Shown in pieces: positions 9,330 through 18,510 of a DNA stretch of 64,000 bases. The DNA is from Yersinia kristensenii (lineage in GTDB: Bacteria > Pseudomonadota > Gammaproteobacteria > Enterobacterales > Enterobacteriaceae). Each line of letters opens with the position of its first letter. Positions within the stretch are counted from its first letter, which is position 1. A program made the translations under genes and the position numbers. Under the pieces are notes generated by a model, which was not told the origin of the DNA, ran no database searches, and worked only from the letters and a program-made list of their open reading frames with translations. The stretch lies in the NCBI RefSeq assembly GCF_900460525.1, contig NZ_UHIY01000001.1:62001-126000 (forward strand). The letters are read 5' to 3'.

Positions 9330-10100
9330 ATGAAACCAAAGCAGCGACAAGTCGCTATCCTGGAATATCTCCAGCAACACGGTAAAACGGCAGTTGATCA
9401 ACTTGCCGCCCATTTTTCGACCACTGGTACCACAATCCGCAAAGATTTAACCAGTCTCGAAAATGAAGGAGCCGTTATTCGCACCTACGGCGGGGTGGTA
9501 TTAAATCGTGATGATGTTGAGCAACCCATCGACCGTAAAACTCATATTAATACCGAGAAGAAAAAGCAAATCGCCAAAGCGGCCAGCAAGTTAATCAAAG
9601 ACGGCGATAGCCTGGTTTTTGATGCGGGCAGTACTGTGTTGCAAATGGTTCCCCATCTCACCAAATTTAACAATATTACGGTGATGACCAACAGTTTGCA
9701 TATCGTCAATGAACTGGTTGAGCTGGATAACGATCAGACTATCTTGATGCCGGGCGGGACTTATCGTAAAGGTTCGGCTTCTTTTCATGGCAGCCTGGCA
9801 GAATCAGCCTTTGATAATTTCAGCTTTGACAAGCTCTTTATCGGCGCAGATGGCGTCGATATCAAAGCGGGTGTCACCACATTTAACGAAGTTTATCATG
9901 TCAGCACCGCTATGTGTCACGCCGCCAGTCGCATTATTCTGCTGGTCGACTCTTCCAAATTTGGCCGTAAAAGCCCCAATGTCGTTTGTGCGCTGAGTGC
10001 CGTCGATACCCTGATTACTGATAAAGGTATTAGTGACGAGTATTTGCAAGAACTACAAAAAATGGGCATTAACATCATTCTGGTTGATAAAGATGACTAA
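9330..10100 (+). CDS. srlR: Sorbitol operon repressor SrlR (DeoR family)
   Basis: A 256-aa DeoR-type regulator. The N-terminal winged helix-turn-helix (about 6-57) includes [24 protein letters not shown]; the C-terminal sugar-phosphate-binding domain (about 75-250) carries the family segments DAGSTVLQM and LFIGADGVD. It represses srl genes until sorbitol or its phosphate is present. The gene overlaps gutQ by 8 nt in an ATGACTAA arrangement, indicating translational coupling. Confidence 0.93.
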   Translation: MKPKQRQVAILEYLQQHGKTAVDQLAAHFSTTGTTIRKDLTSLENEGAVIRTYGGVVLNRDDVEQPIDRKTHINTEKKKQIAKAASKLIKDGDSLVFDAGSTVLQMVPHLTKFNNITVMTNSLHIVNELVELDNDQTILMPGGTYRKGSASFHGSLAESAFDNFSFDKLFIGADGVDIKAGVTTFNEVYHVSTAMCHAASRIILLVDSSKFGRKSPNVVCALSAVDTLITDKGISDEYLQELQKMGINIILVDKDD

Positions 10101-11058
10101 CTCATTGCTTACCTATGCCCGTGAAACACTGGAAATTGAGCTGACAGAAGCCCAGCGCCTATTATCACGTTTGGATGATAATTTTGTTCGTGCGTGTGAG
10201 TTATTGTTGGCCTGTACCGGTAAAGCGGTGGTTTCTGGCATTGGCAAATCCGGCCATATTGGCAAAAAAATTGCCGCCTCACTGGCCAGCACCGGCACCC
10301 CGGCCTTTTTCGTGCACCCTGCCGAGGCATTGCACGGTGATTTGGGTATGATTGGCCCGCAAGATGTGCTGATTTTTATCTCTTATTCGGGTCGTGCCAA
10401 AGAACTGGATCTGATCCTGCCCTTGCTGGCCGACAGCCATATTCCAGTGATTGCGATTACCGGCGGTTTAGAGTCGCCATTAGCGTTGGCAGCAGCTTGC
10501 GTGCTGGATATCAGTGTTGAGCATGAAGCTTGCCCGATGGGGCTAGCGCCAACATCCAGCGCCGTCAATACCCTGATGATGGGCGACGCGCTGGCAATGG
10601 CATTAATGCGCCATCGCGGTTTCAACGCAGAAGACTTTGCACGCTCACACCCCGGTGGCAGTTTGGGTGCGCGATTGCTCAACCGAGTTCATCATTTAAT
10701 GAGAACCGGTGACCGTTTGCCGGTAGTGAATGAATCCGATAGCGTGATGGAAGCCATGCTGGAATTAAGCCGCACCGGATTAGGGCTGGTGGCAGTGTGT
10801 GATCCGAACCAACGGGTGGTCGGGGTATTCACTGATGGTGATTTACGCCGCTGGTTGGTTAAAGGCGGCACTTTACAACAGCCGCTCGGCGGCGCGATCA
10901 CTCGCCCAGGTTACCGCTTGCCAGAACAATGGCGGGCAGGAGAAGCATTGGAAGCACTGCATCAGCATCATATCAGTGCGGCACCGGTGGTTAACCTTGA
11001 TGGGAAATTGGTCGGCGCGATCAATCTGCATGACTTGCACCAGGCGGGCGTCGGTTGA
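10093..11058 (+). CDS. gutQ: Arabinose-5-phosphate isomerase GutQ
   Basis: A 321-aa protein with an SIS sugar-isomerase domain (about 30-175; motifs [18 protein letters not shown] and SYSGRAKEL) and two C-terminal CBS domains (about 200-320), the exact length of E. coli GutQ. It interconverts D-ribulose 5-phosphate and D-arabinose 5-phosphate, the Kdo precursor, and is a paralogue of KdsD. The ATG at 10093 overlaps the srlR stop. It ends the srl operon; two ERIC copies follow. Confidence 0.94.
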   Translation: MTNSLLTYARETLEIELTEAQRLLSRLDDNFVRACELLLACTGKAVVSGIGKSGHIGKKIAASLASTGTPAFFVHPAEALHGDLGMIGPQDVLIFISYSGRAKELDLILPLLADSHIPVIAITGGLESPLALAAACVLDISVEHEACPMGLAPTSSAVNTLMMGDALAMALMRHRGFNAEDFARSHPGGSLGARLLNRVHHLMRTGDRLPVVNESDSVMEAMLELSRTGLGLVAVCDPNQRVVGVFTDGDLRRWLVKGGTLQQPLGGAITRPGYRLPEQWRAGEALEALHQHHISAAPVVNLDGKLVGAINLHDLHQAGVG

Positions 11059-11185
11059 TATCCCCGTCATCTTTCAAGTTGCAGGTGTGTTGGCTGCTCT
11101 CACTTACCCGAATCACTTACTCGTGTAAGCTCATCGGGATATTCTCGTTGGCCGCCTTCCTGCAATTTGAAATCTATTGGGGATA
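11059..11185. repeat. ERIC element (127 bp), first of two after gutQ
   Basis: Exactly 127 bp from TATCCCCGTCATC to GGGGATA, with the core ACCCGAATCACTTACTCG / GTAAGCTCATCGGGAT, in the opposite orientation to the copies inside the srl operon. Confidence 0.9.
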
Positions 11186-11189
11186 TGTT

Positions 11190-11308
11190 TGTTGTCATCT
11201 TTCAAGTTGCAGGTGTGTTGGCTGCTCTCACTTACCCGAATCACTGACTGATGTCAGCTTATCGGAAACTTTTGTTGGCTGCTTACCTGCAACTTGAACA
11301 CCATCAAC
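11190..11308. repeat. ERIC element, second after gutQ
   Basis: A direct second copy of the preceding element, about 85-90% similar by eye, sharing CATCTTTCAAGTTGCAGGTG. It ends 2 nt before the ivy stop codon, so the ivy transcript reads into it. Confidence 0.88.
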
Positions 11309-11310
11309 AA

Positions 11311-11841
11311 TCAGTGCCAGTTAGGATCTTGCTCTAATTGTTTTTTCAACAGCGCCTGAACCCTCTCACTCGGGCGGCCAAGCCATTGATAAGTGGCGAA
11401 CTTGCTCGGAGTATTGATCGCTTCTGGCTTATCCTCTACCGACACTCGCATTCCCCATGCCTGCCAAACTTGTTTTTTATCCTTGCTAAAAGCCACCCAC
11501 ATAAAGTTATAACTGCAATCATGAGGTTTACAAATTCGCCCCACTTTATACTGCTGCCCTTCCCAGTTGATGATTTCATACGGCGCGGATGTCCCTACCC
11601 CTTTACGCGCCCATGCGGGCAAATTTTTCTGGCTCTTCACCATTTTTTGCCAGCTATTTTTATACACCGGCTGTTGCAGTAAGTCTGCTGTGGTAGGAGG
11701 GAGTTTATCTGGCTCGGGCTGAACAGGCGTTGAATTTGATGGAGCCGAAGTAACATTCATCGCTGGCTGCGCGAAAGCCCAGGAGCTGGCACTGAGTATC
11801 GCCGCAGCAACAAGACAATGGAGGGTTTTGTGACCTTTCAT
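11311..11841 (-). CDS. ivy: Ivy-type inhibitor of vertebrate (C-type) lysozyme
   Basis: A 176-aa periplasmic protein. A signal peptide (about 1-24, ending WAFA) precedes a Pro/Ser-rich linker and the Ivy domain. The loop CKPHDC near residue 101-106, which inserts into the lysozyme active site in E. coli Ivy, is intact. It protects peptidoglycan from host lysozyme. The extra ~20-residue Pro/Ser-rich stretch after the signal peptide makes it a little longer than E. coli Ivy (157 aa). Transcribed alone. Confidence 0.9.
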   Translation of the reverse strand: MKGHKTLHCLVAAAILSASSWAFAQPAMNVTSAPSNSTPVQPEPDKLPPTTADLLQQPVYKNSWQKMVKSQKNLPAWARKGVGTSAPYEIINWEGQQYKVGRICKPHDCSYNFMWVAFSKDKKQVWQAWGMRVSVEDKPEAINTPSKFATYQWLGRPSERVQALLKKQLEQDPNWH

Positions 11842-12069
11842 TATCGAAATCCTTATTATCTGGTTAATCTACTCGCCAAGTATTGAATAGGCCTCATTGG
11901 CATGCGTGATAGTAGTTTGCATGTCTATGACCCTTAACTGTAGGAAAAGTTGATCTATAGCACGAATTTTCATCCTAATTCTCGTTATAGCGCAATCTGT
12001 ATGACAGCTTGATGTAAGCTATAAACCAGACAATGTTCAGTTGATAAACCTACTCCAGAAGGCCCTGCT

Positions 12070-12933
12070 ATGTTGACCCTTGAGTTGCCCGAAGCCCCCA
12101 AGAAGCTGTATTACTCTGCTGGGGATGCCCATCCGCTAGATAAGCTTGAGAGCGATAAAATCGTCCAAATGGTGATCGACCTGGATGTTGCCAACTCTGA
12201 CAGTGAGCACTATGTTACCGGCTGGATGGGGCTAAATAGCGTGGTGGTGATACGGAATTATCAAAATAAGCGCGGTACCGCCAATGGTTTTGTGCTGAAC
12301 AAAGGGGATCAATATCGGCTGAGTATTCAGTCGATTGAGTTTCGTATCCCCAAGATGGTGTTGTGGATGAGTTTTCGCCGCAAGCCCCGCACCATGGAGT
12401 TAATAACTTACGAAACATTAGGCGACCAACCCAGTGGTATGCAGCAATATCGTAATATTCTCGAAGAGGAATTACGCCAGCAACTGGATGAAGATTGGCG
12501 CGAACTGAACGATTATCTGGGCGCGGCTTGTTGGCAAATCGAAAATAATGTTCCTTTGTGGCAGCAAGCGCATCGAGAAATAACTTTGGATGCCATCAAC
12601 CAACTCGCGGCAGCCTCCATTTTTCGGACCAAACATTTGCAAACTGATGGTAATTATGCCGGTTTCTGGGCGGGAGAATACTTTTTTGCCGTCAGACAAC
12701 CTACGGCAGATAACCCCTTGCCAGCGATGCAAATTTCCTGGCGGGAAGGCGAAAAAGACATCGGTAGCTATCAGTTCGATCTGATAAAAGATGAAGCAGG
12801 CGAGCCGAAGTTGCTATTGTGCATTCGCCCGCGCAAAGGGGCTAAAAGTTACCTGCTTAACCGTTTTGATGCTCAGCATTTGCAGCGTGCCGTCGCGATG
12901 TTTACCATGACACAGCGCTATTTACTGGCGTAA
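12070..12933 (+). CDS. Uncharacterised 287-aa protein
   Basis: I do not recognise the family. The protein is soluble by eye, with no signal peptide or membrane segment. It is rich in aromatic and charged residues, begins MLTLELPEAPKKLYYSAGD, and appears to have a beta-rich N-terminal half (residues 25-115), a helical middle (EEELRQQLDEDWRELNDYLG) and a beta-rich C-terminal part (200-270). Codon use and base composition resemble the backbone, suggesting an established chromosomal gene. The ATG at 12070 has CCAGAAGG upstream. It sits between ivy (divergent) and an ERIC array with no operon partner. Confidence 0.8.
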   Translation: MLTLELPEAPKKLYYSAGDAHPLDKLESDKIVQMVIDLDVANSDSEHYVTGWMGLNSVVVIRNYQNKRGTANGFVLNKGDQYRLSIQSIEFRIPKMVLWMSFRRKPRTMELITYETLGDQPSGMQQYRNILEEELRQQLDEDWRELNDYLGAACWQIENNVPLWQQAHREITLDAINQLAAASIFRTKHLQTDGNYAGFWAGEYFFAVRQPTADNPLPAMQISWREGEKDIGSYQFDLIKDEAGEPKLLLCIRPRKGAKSYLLNRFDAQHLQRAVAMFTMTQRYLLA

Positions 12934-12949
12934 TAATCCCATCGGCTTC

Positions 12950-13257
12950 AGCACCCAGAGTCAGTGATTCGGGTACATGAGCACAGCTAACCCCCCTGCG
13001 GCTTCAAGGGCAAAAAGATACCCAAAGCCATTGGAGTTGCAGGTAGGCGGCAAGTGAATACATCCCGATGAGCTGACATCAGTCAGTGATTCGGGTACAT
13101 GAGCACAGCTAACACCCCTGCGGCTTCAAGGGCAAAAAGATACCCAAAGCCATTGGAGTTGCAGGTAGGCGGCAAGTGAATACATCCCGATGAGCTGACA
13201 TCAGTCAGTGATTCGGGTACGTGAGCGCAGCTAACACCCCTGCGGCTTCAAGGGAGC
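12950..13257. repeat. Tandem ERIC array, 122-bp period
   Basis: One right-half copy followed by two complete ERIC copies. The word TCAGTGATTCGGGTAC starts at 12961, 13083 and 13205, a period of 122 bp, and the two full units are nearly identical. The array fills the 330-nt gap before the thiD stop codon. Confidence 0.9.
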
Positions 13258-13263
13258 AGGGTA

Positions 13264-14064
13264 TCACCACCATGGGTGGAAATGGTGCACCGGCCCGATC
13301 CCCTGCCCCACTTCGAGGGTATCGGCCTGCTCCAGCGCCCCTTGTAGATAGTCTTTGGCTGCTCTCACGGTGTCGGCCCAACTCGCGTGCCGTGGGCGCA
13401 ATGCCGCCAGTGCTGCCGATAAGGTGCAACCGGTGCCGTGGGTATGTCGGGTATTAACCCGGCGCGTCACAAAGCGCTGCTCACCCTGCGCGGTAAATAA
13501 CCAATCAGGGCTTTCTTGGCCGCTCAGATGCCCGCCTTTCATCAATACCCCCTGACAGCCCAGAGCCAACAGCGCTCGTCCCTGTTCACACATTTCTTGC
13601 TCATTATGTGCGGGCTGACAATCAAGTAGTGCTGCGGCTTCCGGCAAATTAGGTGTAATCAAAGCAACTTGCGGGAGCAGTAAGCGGCGCACGGCATCAA
13701 CGGCCTCAGGTGCGAGCAACGGATCCCCGCTTTTGGCAACCATTACGGTATCTAACACTACAAATGGGATAGGATAACGGCGCAGTTGCATAGCAACAAT
13801 ATCGACAATTTCCGCATTTGCCAGCATGCCGATTTTAGCGCTATCGATACGCACATCACTGAGAACAGAATCTAATTGAGCAGCAACAAAGGCCGGTTCG
13901 ATGGGATAGACCGACTGCACACCACGGGTATTTTGCGCCACTAAAGCGGTAATAACACTGGTGCCGTAGGCCTGTAATGCAGAAAAGGTTTTTAGATCAG
14001 CCTGGATACCGGCACCGCCGCTTGGGTCAGTTCCGGCAATAGTTAACACATTGATTCGCTTCAT
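13264..14064 (-). CDS. thiD: Hydroxymethylpyrimidine/phosphomethylpyrimidine kinase ThiD
   Basis: A 266-aa ribokinase-fold enzyme that phosphorylates HMP and then HMP-P in thiamine synthesis. The N-terminal TIAGTDPSGGAGIQADLKTF and the C-terminal anion-hole motif HGTGCTLSAALAA are intact. The length matches E. coli ThiD. It stands alone, without thiM or thiE, and is controlled by a TPP riboswitch that ends at its ribosome site. Its stop codon abuts the tandem ERIC array. Confidence 0.95.
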   Translation of the reverse strand: MKRINVLTIAGTDPSGGAGIQADLKTFSALQAYGTSVITALVAQNTRGVQSVYPIEPAFVAAQLDSVLSDVRIDSAKIGMLANAEIVDIVAMQLRRYPIPFVVLDTVMVAKSGDPLLAPEAVDAVRRLLLPQVALITPNLPEAAALLDCQPAHNEQEMCEQGRALLALGCQGVLMKGGHLSGQESPDWLFTAQGEQRFVTRRVNTRHTHGTGCTLSAALAALRPRHASWADTVRAAKDYLQGALEQADTLEVGQGIGPVHHFHPWW

Positions 14065-14065
14065 T

Positions 14066-14152
14066 AATATACTTCCCTACGCTGGCATAATCCAGATCAG
14101 GTAATACGGGTAATATCTCAGCCATACCACTCTTTGTGGAGGCACCCCGAGT
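14066..14152 (-). promoter_or_regulatory. TPP (THI-box) riboswitch upstream of thiD
   Basis: Read on the minus strand, the conserved aptamer words appear in order: CTCGGGGTGCC, GGCTGAGAT, ACCTGATCTGGATTATGCCAGCGTAGGGAAG. The last word contains GGGAAG, a ribosome site about 7 nt before the thiD ATG, so TPP binding probably hides it and blocks translation. No terminator hairpin lies between aptamer and gene. Confidence 0.95.
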
Positions 14153-14247
14153 CAGAATTGTTATTATCACGGGCAAGTGATAGAAGATCAATCATGCATT
14201 CACCAAATCAATGTTCAACTCAGCAATCTTGGAGAGATAACCGAAGA

Positions 14248-14676
14248 ATGAGCATCCAGATTCGTCAGTATCAGGAAAGTGACCGGCCATTTTTGCGCAC
14301 TTTGTATTTGGCATCACGTCGGGCAGCTTTTAGCTGGCTGGATGGGGAGCGTTTTCATCTGGAGGATTTTGATAGCGCCATCCTTGACGAGACCATTTTG
14401 GTCGCTATTGACGGCGATAATCATCTGGGTTTTGCTTCCATATTTATAGCGGAGAACTTCCTGCATAATCTATTTGTTGCCCCTCACATTCAGCAACGTG
14501 GGGTCGGTAAGGCTTTATTGCTGGCGGCACAAAATCTATTTACCGGCCAGGGTTCATTAAAGTGCCTGACAAAAAACCAGCAAGCACGGGTATTTTATCA
14601 AAAGCATGGTTGGGTGGAAATTGCTACGGGGAAAAGCCATGATGGCGACTATATTTTGATGCATTGGCATAATTAA
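14248..14676 (+). CDS. GNAT-family N-acetyltransferase
   Basis: A 142-aa GNAT protein. The acetyl-CoA-binding motif A is seen as LFVAPHIQQRGVGKALL (about residues 75-91), followed by motif B ARVFYQKHGWVE. The substrate cannot be told from sequence; the size fits YjaB- or YiaC-like small-molecule or protein acetyltransferases. I choose the ATG at 14248, which begins the typical N-terminus MSIQIRQYQESDRPFLRTLY; the longer ORF from 14134 would run through the riboswitch region on the other strand. Confidence 0.85.
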   Translation: MSIQIRQYQESDRPFLRTLYLASRRAAFSWLDGERFHLEDFDSAILDETILVAIDGDNHLGFASIFIAENFLHNLFVAPHIQQRGVGKALLLAAQNLFTGQGSLKCLTKNQQARVFYQKHGWVEIATGKSHDGDYILMHWHN

Positions 14677-14825
14677 AAAGTTAAATAAGGATAATATTGA
14701 TAATATTGAGTAGAAATTTAAATAAGGTAAAAACCTGATTAATGTGCAGTTGGCTACCTCCCTATAACACGTCATGCTACAGTTAAACTCAAATGTCACT
14801 TGAATAAACTTAATTAAGGATAACT

Positions 14826-15566
14826 ATGCTGACCGTATCTGGAAGTTCAAATTCATTCACAGTAAATCTCGCCAAAATCAATAACATCTCATCGGGAATA
14901 AATAGTGAACAGCAGAAAATTGGCACTCGATATGAAGCAATAGACCATATTAAGACCTTGACCCATGATAAATATGGCGAACTATTTGAAGTGGAAAACA
15001 CTATTGGCAGCTTAAATGGTAAAACAGAAGTCCCACTAAGGTCGATTGAACTCGCGAGTGGTGAAAAGCAATATTTTGCTACGGCCAAAATGGATCCCAG
15101 GAAATATTTCTATATTGAAGATAGCTTTGACAATCAATGGAATATGAAGGATTTATCTATTACAGACTATAACATACGTCACGTGGTTTTTATTTTCGGC
15201 TCTGAATTCTCTTCCAATACCTTTCCCATTGGCATGAATCTTTCGACCGAAAAGACAGAAGAAATTGACGATATTTATTATGTACACTGCCACCAGACAA
15301 TTAAATTCGCGTTACATGAATCACGACTTGACGAAAATGAAATAAAACAAAAGTCAAAATTAATAAATAGTATTATTAATGAAAAAAAACCAGAATTAAT
15401 ACAGTTATTAAAAAACTGCACCTCCAGAAACATCAATTGTTCCAGTAAGGATGCGGTAAAACTTTGTGAGGAATTCCCCAAAATCTTTGATAGCACCGAT
15501 ACAGTCACACCCAATATGCAAATCAATGCACACAAACTGGTAAATGAACTTGAAAAAAATGGTTAA
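14826..15566 (+). CDS. Unknown 246-aa protein, AT-rich, possible effector
   Basis: I do not recognise this protein. It has no signal peptide or membrane segment. The N-terminus (MLTVSGSSNSFTVNLAKINN) is rich in Ser, Asn and Thr and poor in charge, as in many type III secretion signals. The middle is mixed alpha/beta; the C-terminal third (about 160-246) is helical and Lys/Glu/Asn-rich with five cysteines. The gene is visibly more AT-rich than its neighbours and has its own terminator, suggesting acquisition. The ATG at 14826 has TTAAGGATAAC upstream. Type III effector is only a guess. Confidence 0.7.
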   Translation: MLTVSGSSNSFTVNLAKINNISSGINSEQQKIGTRYEAIDHIKTLTHDKYGELFEVENTIGSLNGKTEVPLRSIELASGEKQYFATAKMDPRKYFYIEDSFDNQWNMKDLSITDYNIRHVVFIFGSEFSSNTFPIGMNLSTEKTEEIDDIYYVHCHQTIKFALHESRLDENEIKQKSKLINSIINEKKPELIQLLKNCTSRNINCSSKDAVKLCEEFPKIFDSTDTVTPNMQINAHKLVNELEKNG

Positions 15567-15568
15567 GC

Positions 15569-15598
15569 AAACAAAGGGAACTTGGTTCCCTTTGTTTT
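15569..15598. terminator. Bidirectional terminator
   Basis: AAACAAAGGGAAC / GTTCCCTTTGTTT is a 13-bp perfect stem with a 3-nt loop between convergent genes; T-runs exist in both directions. Confidence 0.85.
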
Positions 15599-15603
15599 AT
15601 CTT

Positions 15604-16872
15604 CTATTCTCCGCGTAATGCTTTAACATCATCGGCTTTGATATTCAGAGTGGGTTGGCCAAACTGTTGCAATAGATAATTGCTCAAACTGACAACCTGC
15701 TCATCCGTTAATGTGTTGGCAAAACCGGGCATAAAGACTTCGCCGTCATTAGTTTTGCGCGATACGCCATGCAATATCACGTTAATCATATTATTAGGTG
15801 TGGAAGCACCCACCGCCGAATTTTTCATCAATGATGGATAATAACCGTCTTTTACGCCCTCACCGGTAAAGCTGTGGCAACTGGCACAGTTTCCCAAATA
15901 CAAGCGCGCGCCGTCAGTGTTATTATTCGCCGTGAAAGGTACGCCACGTAATGTATTAACACTGGTCGCCGACTGCCCCCAATCCGAACGGCTCTTAGTT
16001 TCGTCATTTGGATTCAATGGCTTCAGGGTGCGCAAATAAACTGCCATTGCATTCAGATCACTGTCAGTCAAATGCCGGGTGCTGTTTTCAATCACTTCCG
16101 CCATCGGCCCAGCGGCTTGCGCTTTACCATCGACATGGCCACTGCGCAGATATTGCACCACCTGCTGCTGACTCCAGCCCCCAATCCCAGCATGTGGGTC
16201 TGAGGTAATATTGAATGCCGTCCAGCCATCAATATCCGCACCGGAATAAGCTTTACTGTCTTTCATTCCCATGGTGATATTACGCGGAGTATGACATTCA
16301 CCACAATGCCCCAGCGCCTCAACAAAATATGCGCCCTGATTCCATTGTGCATCTTTGCTCGCATCAGGCTGGAAGCGCTGCCCCTCAAAGTTCACCAAAT
16401 TCCAGAACCACAACCCCCAGCGCTGATTGAATGGGAATGGCATGTCATTTTCGCGGTTTGGCTGATGCACCGCCGGTAAACTGAATAAATAAGCTTTGAT
16501 GGCTTTGACATCGTCATCGGTCAGCAAGGTATATGAGGTATAAGGGAAAGCAGGATAAAGATTCTCGCCGTTTTTACCTTTCCCTTCATGCAATGCGCGC
16601 AAAAACTCTTCATCCGTCCAACTGCCAATTCCAGTTTCTTTATCGGGGGTAATATTCGGCGAATATAAGGTGCCCATCGGGGTTTTAAAGGCTAATCCAC
16701 CGGCAAAGGGTTTGCCATCTTTGGTGGTGTGGCACGCCACACAGTCCGCAGCTTGGGTCAGATACTCACCACGCGCAATCAGGTTAGCGTCCGCATTGGC
16801 ATATCCGGTTGCAGCTAATCCTAATGCTATAAACAAGAATTTCACTGAGTGACCCAGGGTTTGCTTTTTCAT
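15604..16872 (-). CDS. Gluconate 2-dehydrogenase cytochrome c subunit
   Basis: A 422-aa exported triheme cytochrome c. After a signal peptide (about 1-24) come three CXXCH haem sites: CVACH, CGECH and CASCH. In membrane-bound gluconate 2-dehydrogenase this subunit takes electrons from the flavoprotein and passes them to ubiquinone. The start at 16872 (MKKQTLGHSV) has GAGGTG upstream and begins 1 nt after the flavoprotein stop, so the genes are coupled. The family also serves alcohol, sorbitol and 2-ketogluconate dehydrogenases, so the substrate is inferred from the operon. Confidence 0.88.
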   Translation of the reverse strand: MKKQTLGHSVKFLFIALGLAATGYANADANLIARGEYLTQAADCVACHTTKDGKPFAGGLAFKTPMGTLYSPNITPDKETGIGSWTDEEFLRALHEGKGKNGENLYPAFPYTSYTLLTDDDVKAIKAYLFSLPAVHQPNRENDMPFPFNQRWGLWFWNLVNFEGQRFQPDASKDAQWNQGAYFVEALGHCGECHTPRNITMGMKDSKAYSGADIDGWTAFNITSDPHAGIGGWSQQQVVQYLRSGHVDGKAQAAGPMAEVIENSTRHLTDSDLNAMAVYLRTLKPLNPNDETKSRSDWGQSATSVNTLRGVPFTANNNTDGARLYLGNCASCHSFTGEGVKDGYYPSLMKNSAVGASTPNNMINVILHGVSRKTNDGEVFMPGFANTLTDEQVVSLSNYLLQQFGQPTLNIKADDVKALRGE

Positions 16873-16873
16873 A

Positions 16874-18493
16874 TTACACCTCGGCCTTGAGCGTTTCAGC
16901 AATGCGCAGAGAGAGTGCGGCAATCGTCAAAGTACAGTTCACTGAACCGACAGTTGGCATCACACTGCTGCTGGCGATAAACAAATTTTTGTGGTCATGG
17001 GTGCGGCAATCACTGTCCACCACAGAATCTTTGGGGTCATTGCCCATAATGGTGGTGCCAGTAATATGGTTATTATTGGCAAAGTTATTGTGGAACTGCA
17101 CTTCAGTGCCGCCCATCAATCTGGCCGCTTCGGCATAGACTTGCTGAGTATGCACTGCACTTTTGCGCACATAATCATCCATTGCATAGTAAAATTCCGG
17201 CTTCGGAATGCCAATCGCGTCTTTCTCTGTCGAGCTGGGAATAATACGATTTTCCACATGCGGCAAGATTTCATGGAAACTGTCGAATTGCACAAAACGC
17301 GCCGCCCGGTCGCGGATTTTGGCGTCAAGCTGCGGCCCGAGTTGCAATTCACCCTGCTTGAGCAACTCAATGGTGACTTGATCTGTGCGGGACAAATTAG
17401 ATAAATGAATCTTTTTCGCCGCATATTCAGCACGGAATGCGCCATCGCGGAACCCAATCAAAGAGGTCATTTCCTGCGGGCCACGCCCCGGCCAGAGCGG
17501 CTCACTAGCCATAAAGGTGACGCCAGTGCCAGGGTGATCCATCAGATTACGCCCGACCATATCGGAGCTATTCCCCACACCGAGCGGATTTTTATCACTG
17601 GTGGACATCAGCATCAGTTTCGGCGTTTCAATGCCATTGGCTGCCAACACAAAATACTTGCCCTCAGCACGGTGCTCATTACCTTGTGCATCCTTAAACA
17701 GGGCGGCGGTAATTTGCTGCTGATCATCCACTTCTAGTTTATAAACCACGGCTTGTGGGCGGATAATCGCCCCCGCTAGCTCGGCTTTTTCAACATGAGT
17801 AATGGCATTATACATCGCCCCTATCGGGCAAATTGGCATACAGTTATTGTTGCCGCAGCAAGTGGGACGGCCATCATAAGGGCGACTGTTGCGCGCCACC
17901 GGCTCAGTCACCACATCAAAATGACTGCCATTAAAAGTGTGACTATTGAGCACGGTTTTAATACGCTGTTCATTCCACGATAACGGCAGCGGTGCCATCG
18001 GGTAAGGCGCACTACGCGGGGAGCCAAGATCTTCATCACTCGGCCCCCAAACACCCAGTTCCTGCTCTGCGCGTAAATACCATTTTTCCAACGTCGCATA
18101 GTCAATCGGCCAATCGCGCCCGACGCCATAAATGGTTTTTAGCTTGAAATCATTCGGCAGAAAACGCCAGGCCGATGCCGCCCAGTGCCAAGTAGTCCCC
18201 CCTACAGCGCGAATATATTGTACATCGTAGGGGTGTTCCCCCTTTTGAATCAAATAGTTATTATTAGGGTTAGATTCAGGATGAGGGGCATAAGATGTTG
18301 AAGGGTAAGGTGCCATATTGTCTGATTTATCGGGCTGATTGCGGAAGTTTTCCACAATTTCCCAGCGAGAAAGACGCGGACCCGCTTCTAAAACCAATAC
18401 TGACTTGCCAGCCATCGCCAATTGATGTGCAACTAAACCGCCAGCAACGCCCGAACCAATAATGACGATGTCCGCCTTGAGTGTGTCAGCCAT
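16874..18493 (-). CDS. Gluconate 2-dehydrogenase flavoprotein subunit (GMC)
   Basis: A 539-aa GMC oxidoreductase. The FAD-binding Rossmann motif is IIGSGVAGGLVAHQL near residue 12, the ribose-binding acidic residue is in VLEAGPR, and the Cys-rich CCGNNNCMPICPIGAMYN segment is typical of the gluconate/2-ketogluconate dehydrogenase large subunit. It oxidises a sugar acid in the periplasm, probably D-gluconate to 2-keto-D-gluconate. The ATG at 18493 has GGAGGATACATTT upstream. It is exported with the Tat-signalled small subunit, since it lacks its own signal. Confidence 0.88.
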   Translation of the reverse strand: MADTLKADIVIIGSGVAGGLVAHQLAMAGKSVLVLEAGPRLSRWEIVENFRNQPDKSDNMAPYPSTSYAPHPESNPNNNYLIQKGEHPYDVQYIRAVGGTTWHWAASAWRFLPNDFKLKTIYGVGRDWPIDYATLEKWYLRAEQELGVWGPSDEDLGSPRSAPYPMAPLPLSWNEQRIKTVLNSHTFNGSHFDVVTEPVARNSRPYDGRPTCCGNNNCMPICPIGAMYNAITHVEKAELAGAIIRPQAVVYKLEVDDQQQITAALFKDAQGNEHRAEGKYFVLAANGIETPKLMLMSTSDKNPLGVGNSSDMVGRNLMDHPGTGVTFMASEPLWPGRGPQEMTSLIGFRDGAFRAEYAAKKIHLSNLSRTDQVTIELLKQGELQLGPQLDAKIRDRAARFVQFDSFHEILPHVENRIIPSSTEKDAIGIPKPEFYYAMDDYVRKSAVHTQQVYAEAARLMGGTEVQFHNNFANNNHITGTTIMGNDPKDSVVDSDCRTHDHKNLFIASSSVMPTVGSVNCTLTIAALSLRIAETLKAEV

Positions 18494-18510
18494 AAATGTA
18501 TCCTCCAAAA

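Noticed and set aside
11055..11297. 80-codon plus-strand ORF after gutQ
   Set aside because: It is entirely encoded by two ERIC copies and has no ribosome site.
13205..13457. ORFs starting in ERIC sequence on both strands near thiD
   Set aside because: The starts lie in repeats and the rest is antisense to, or in another frame of, thiD. Similar MSAAN-type starts recur at every ERIC copy (for example 8829 and 58869), showing that they are repeat-derived.
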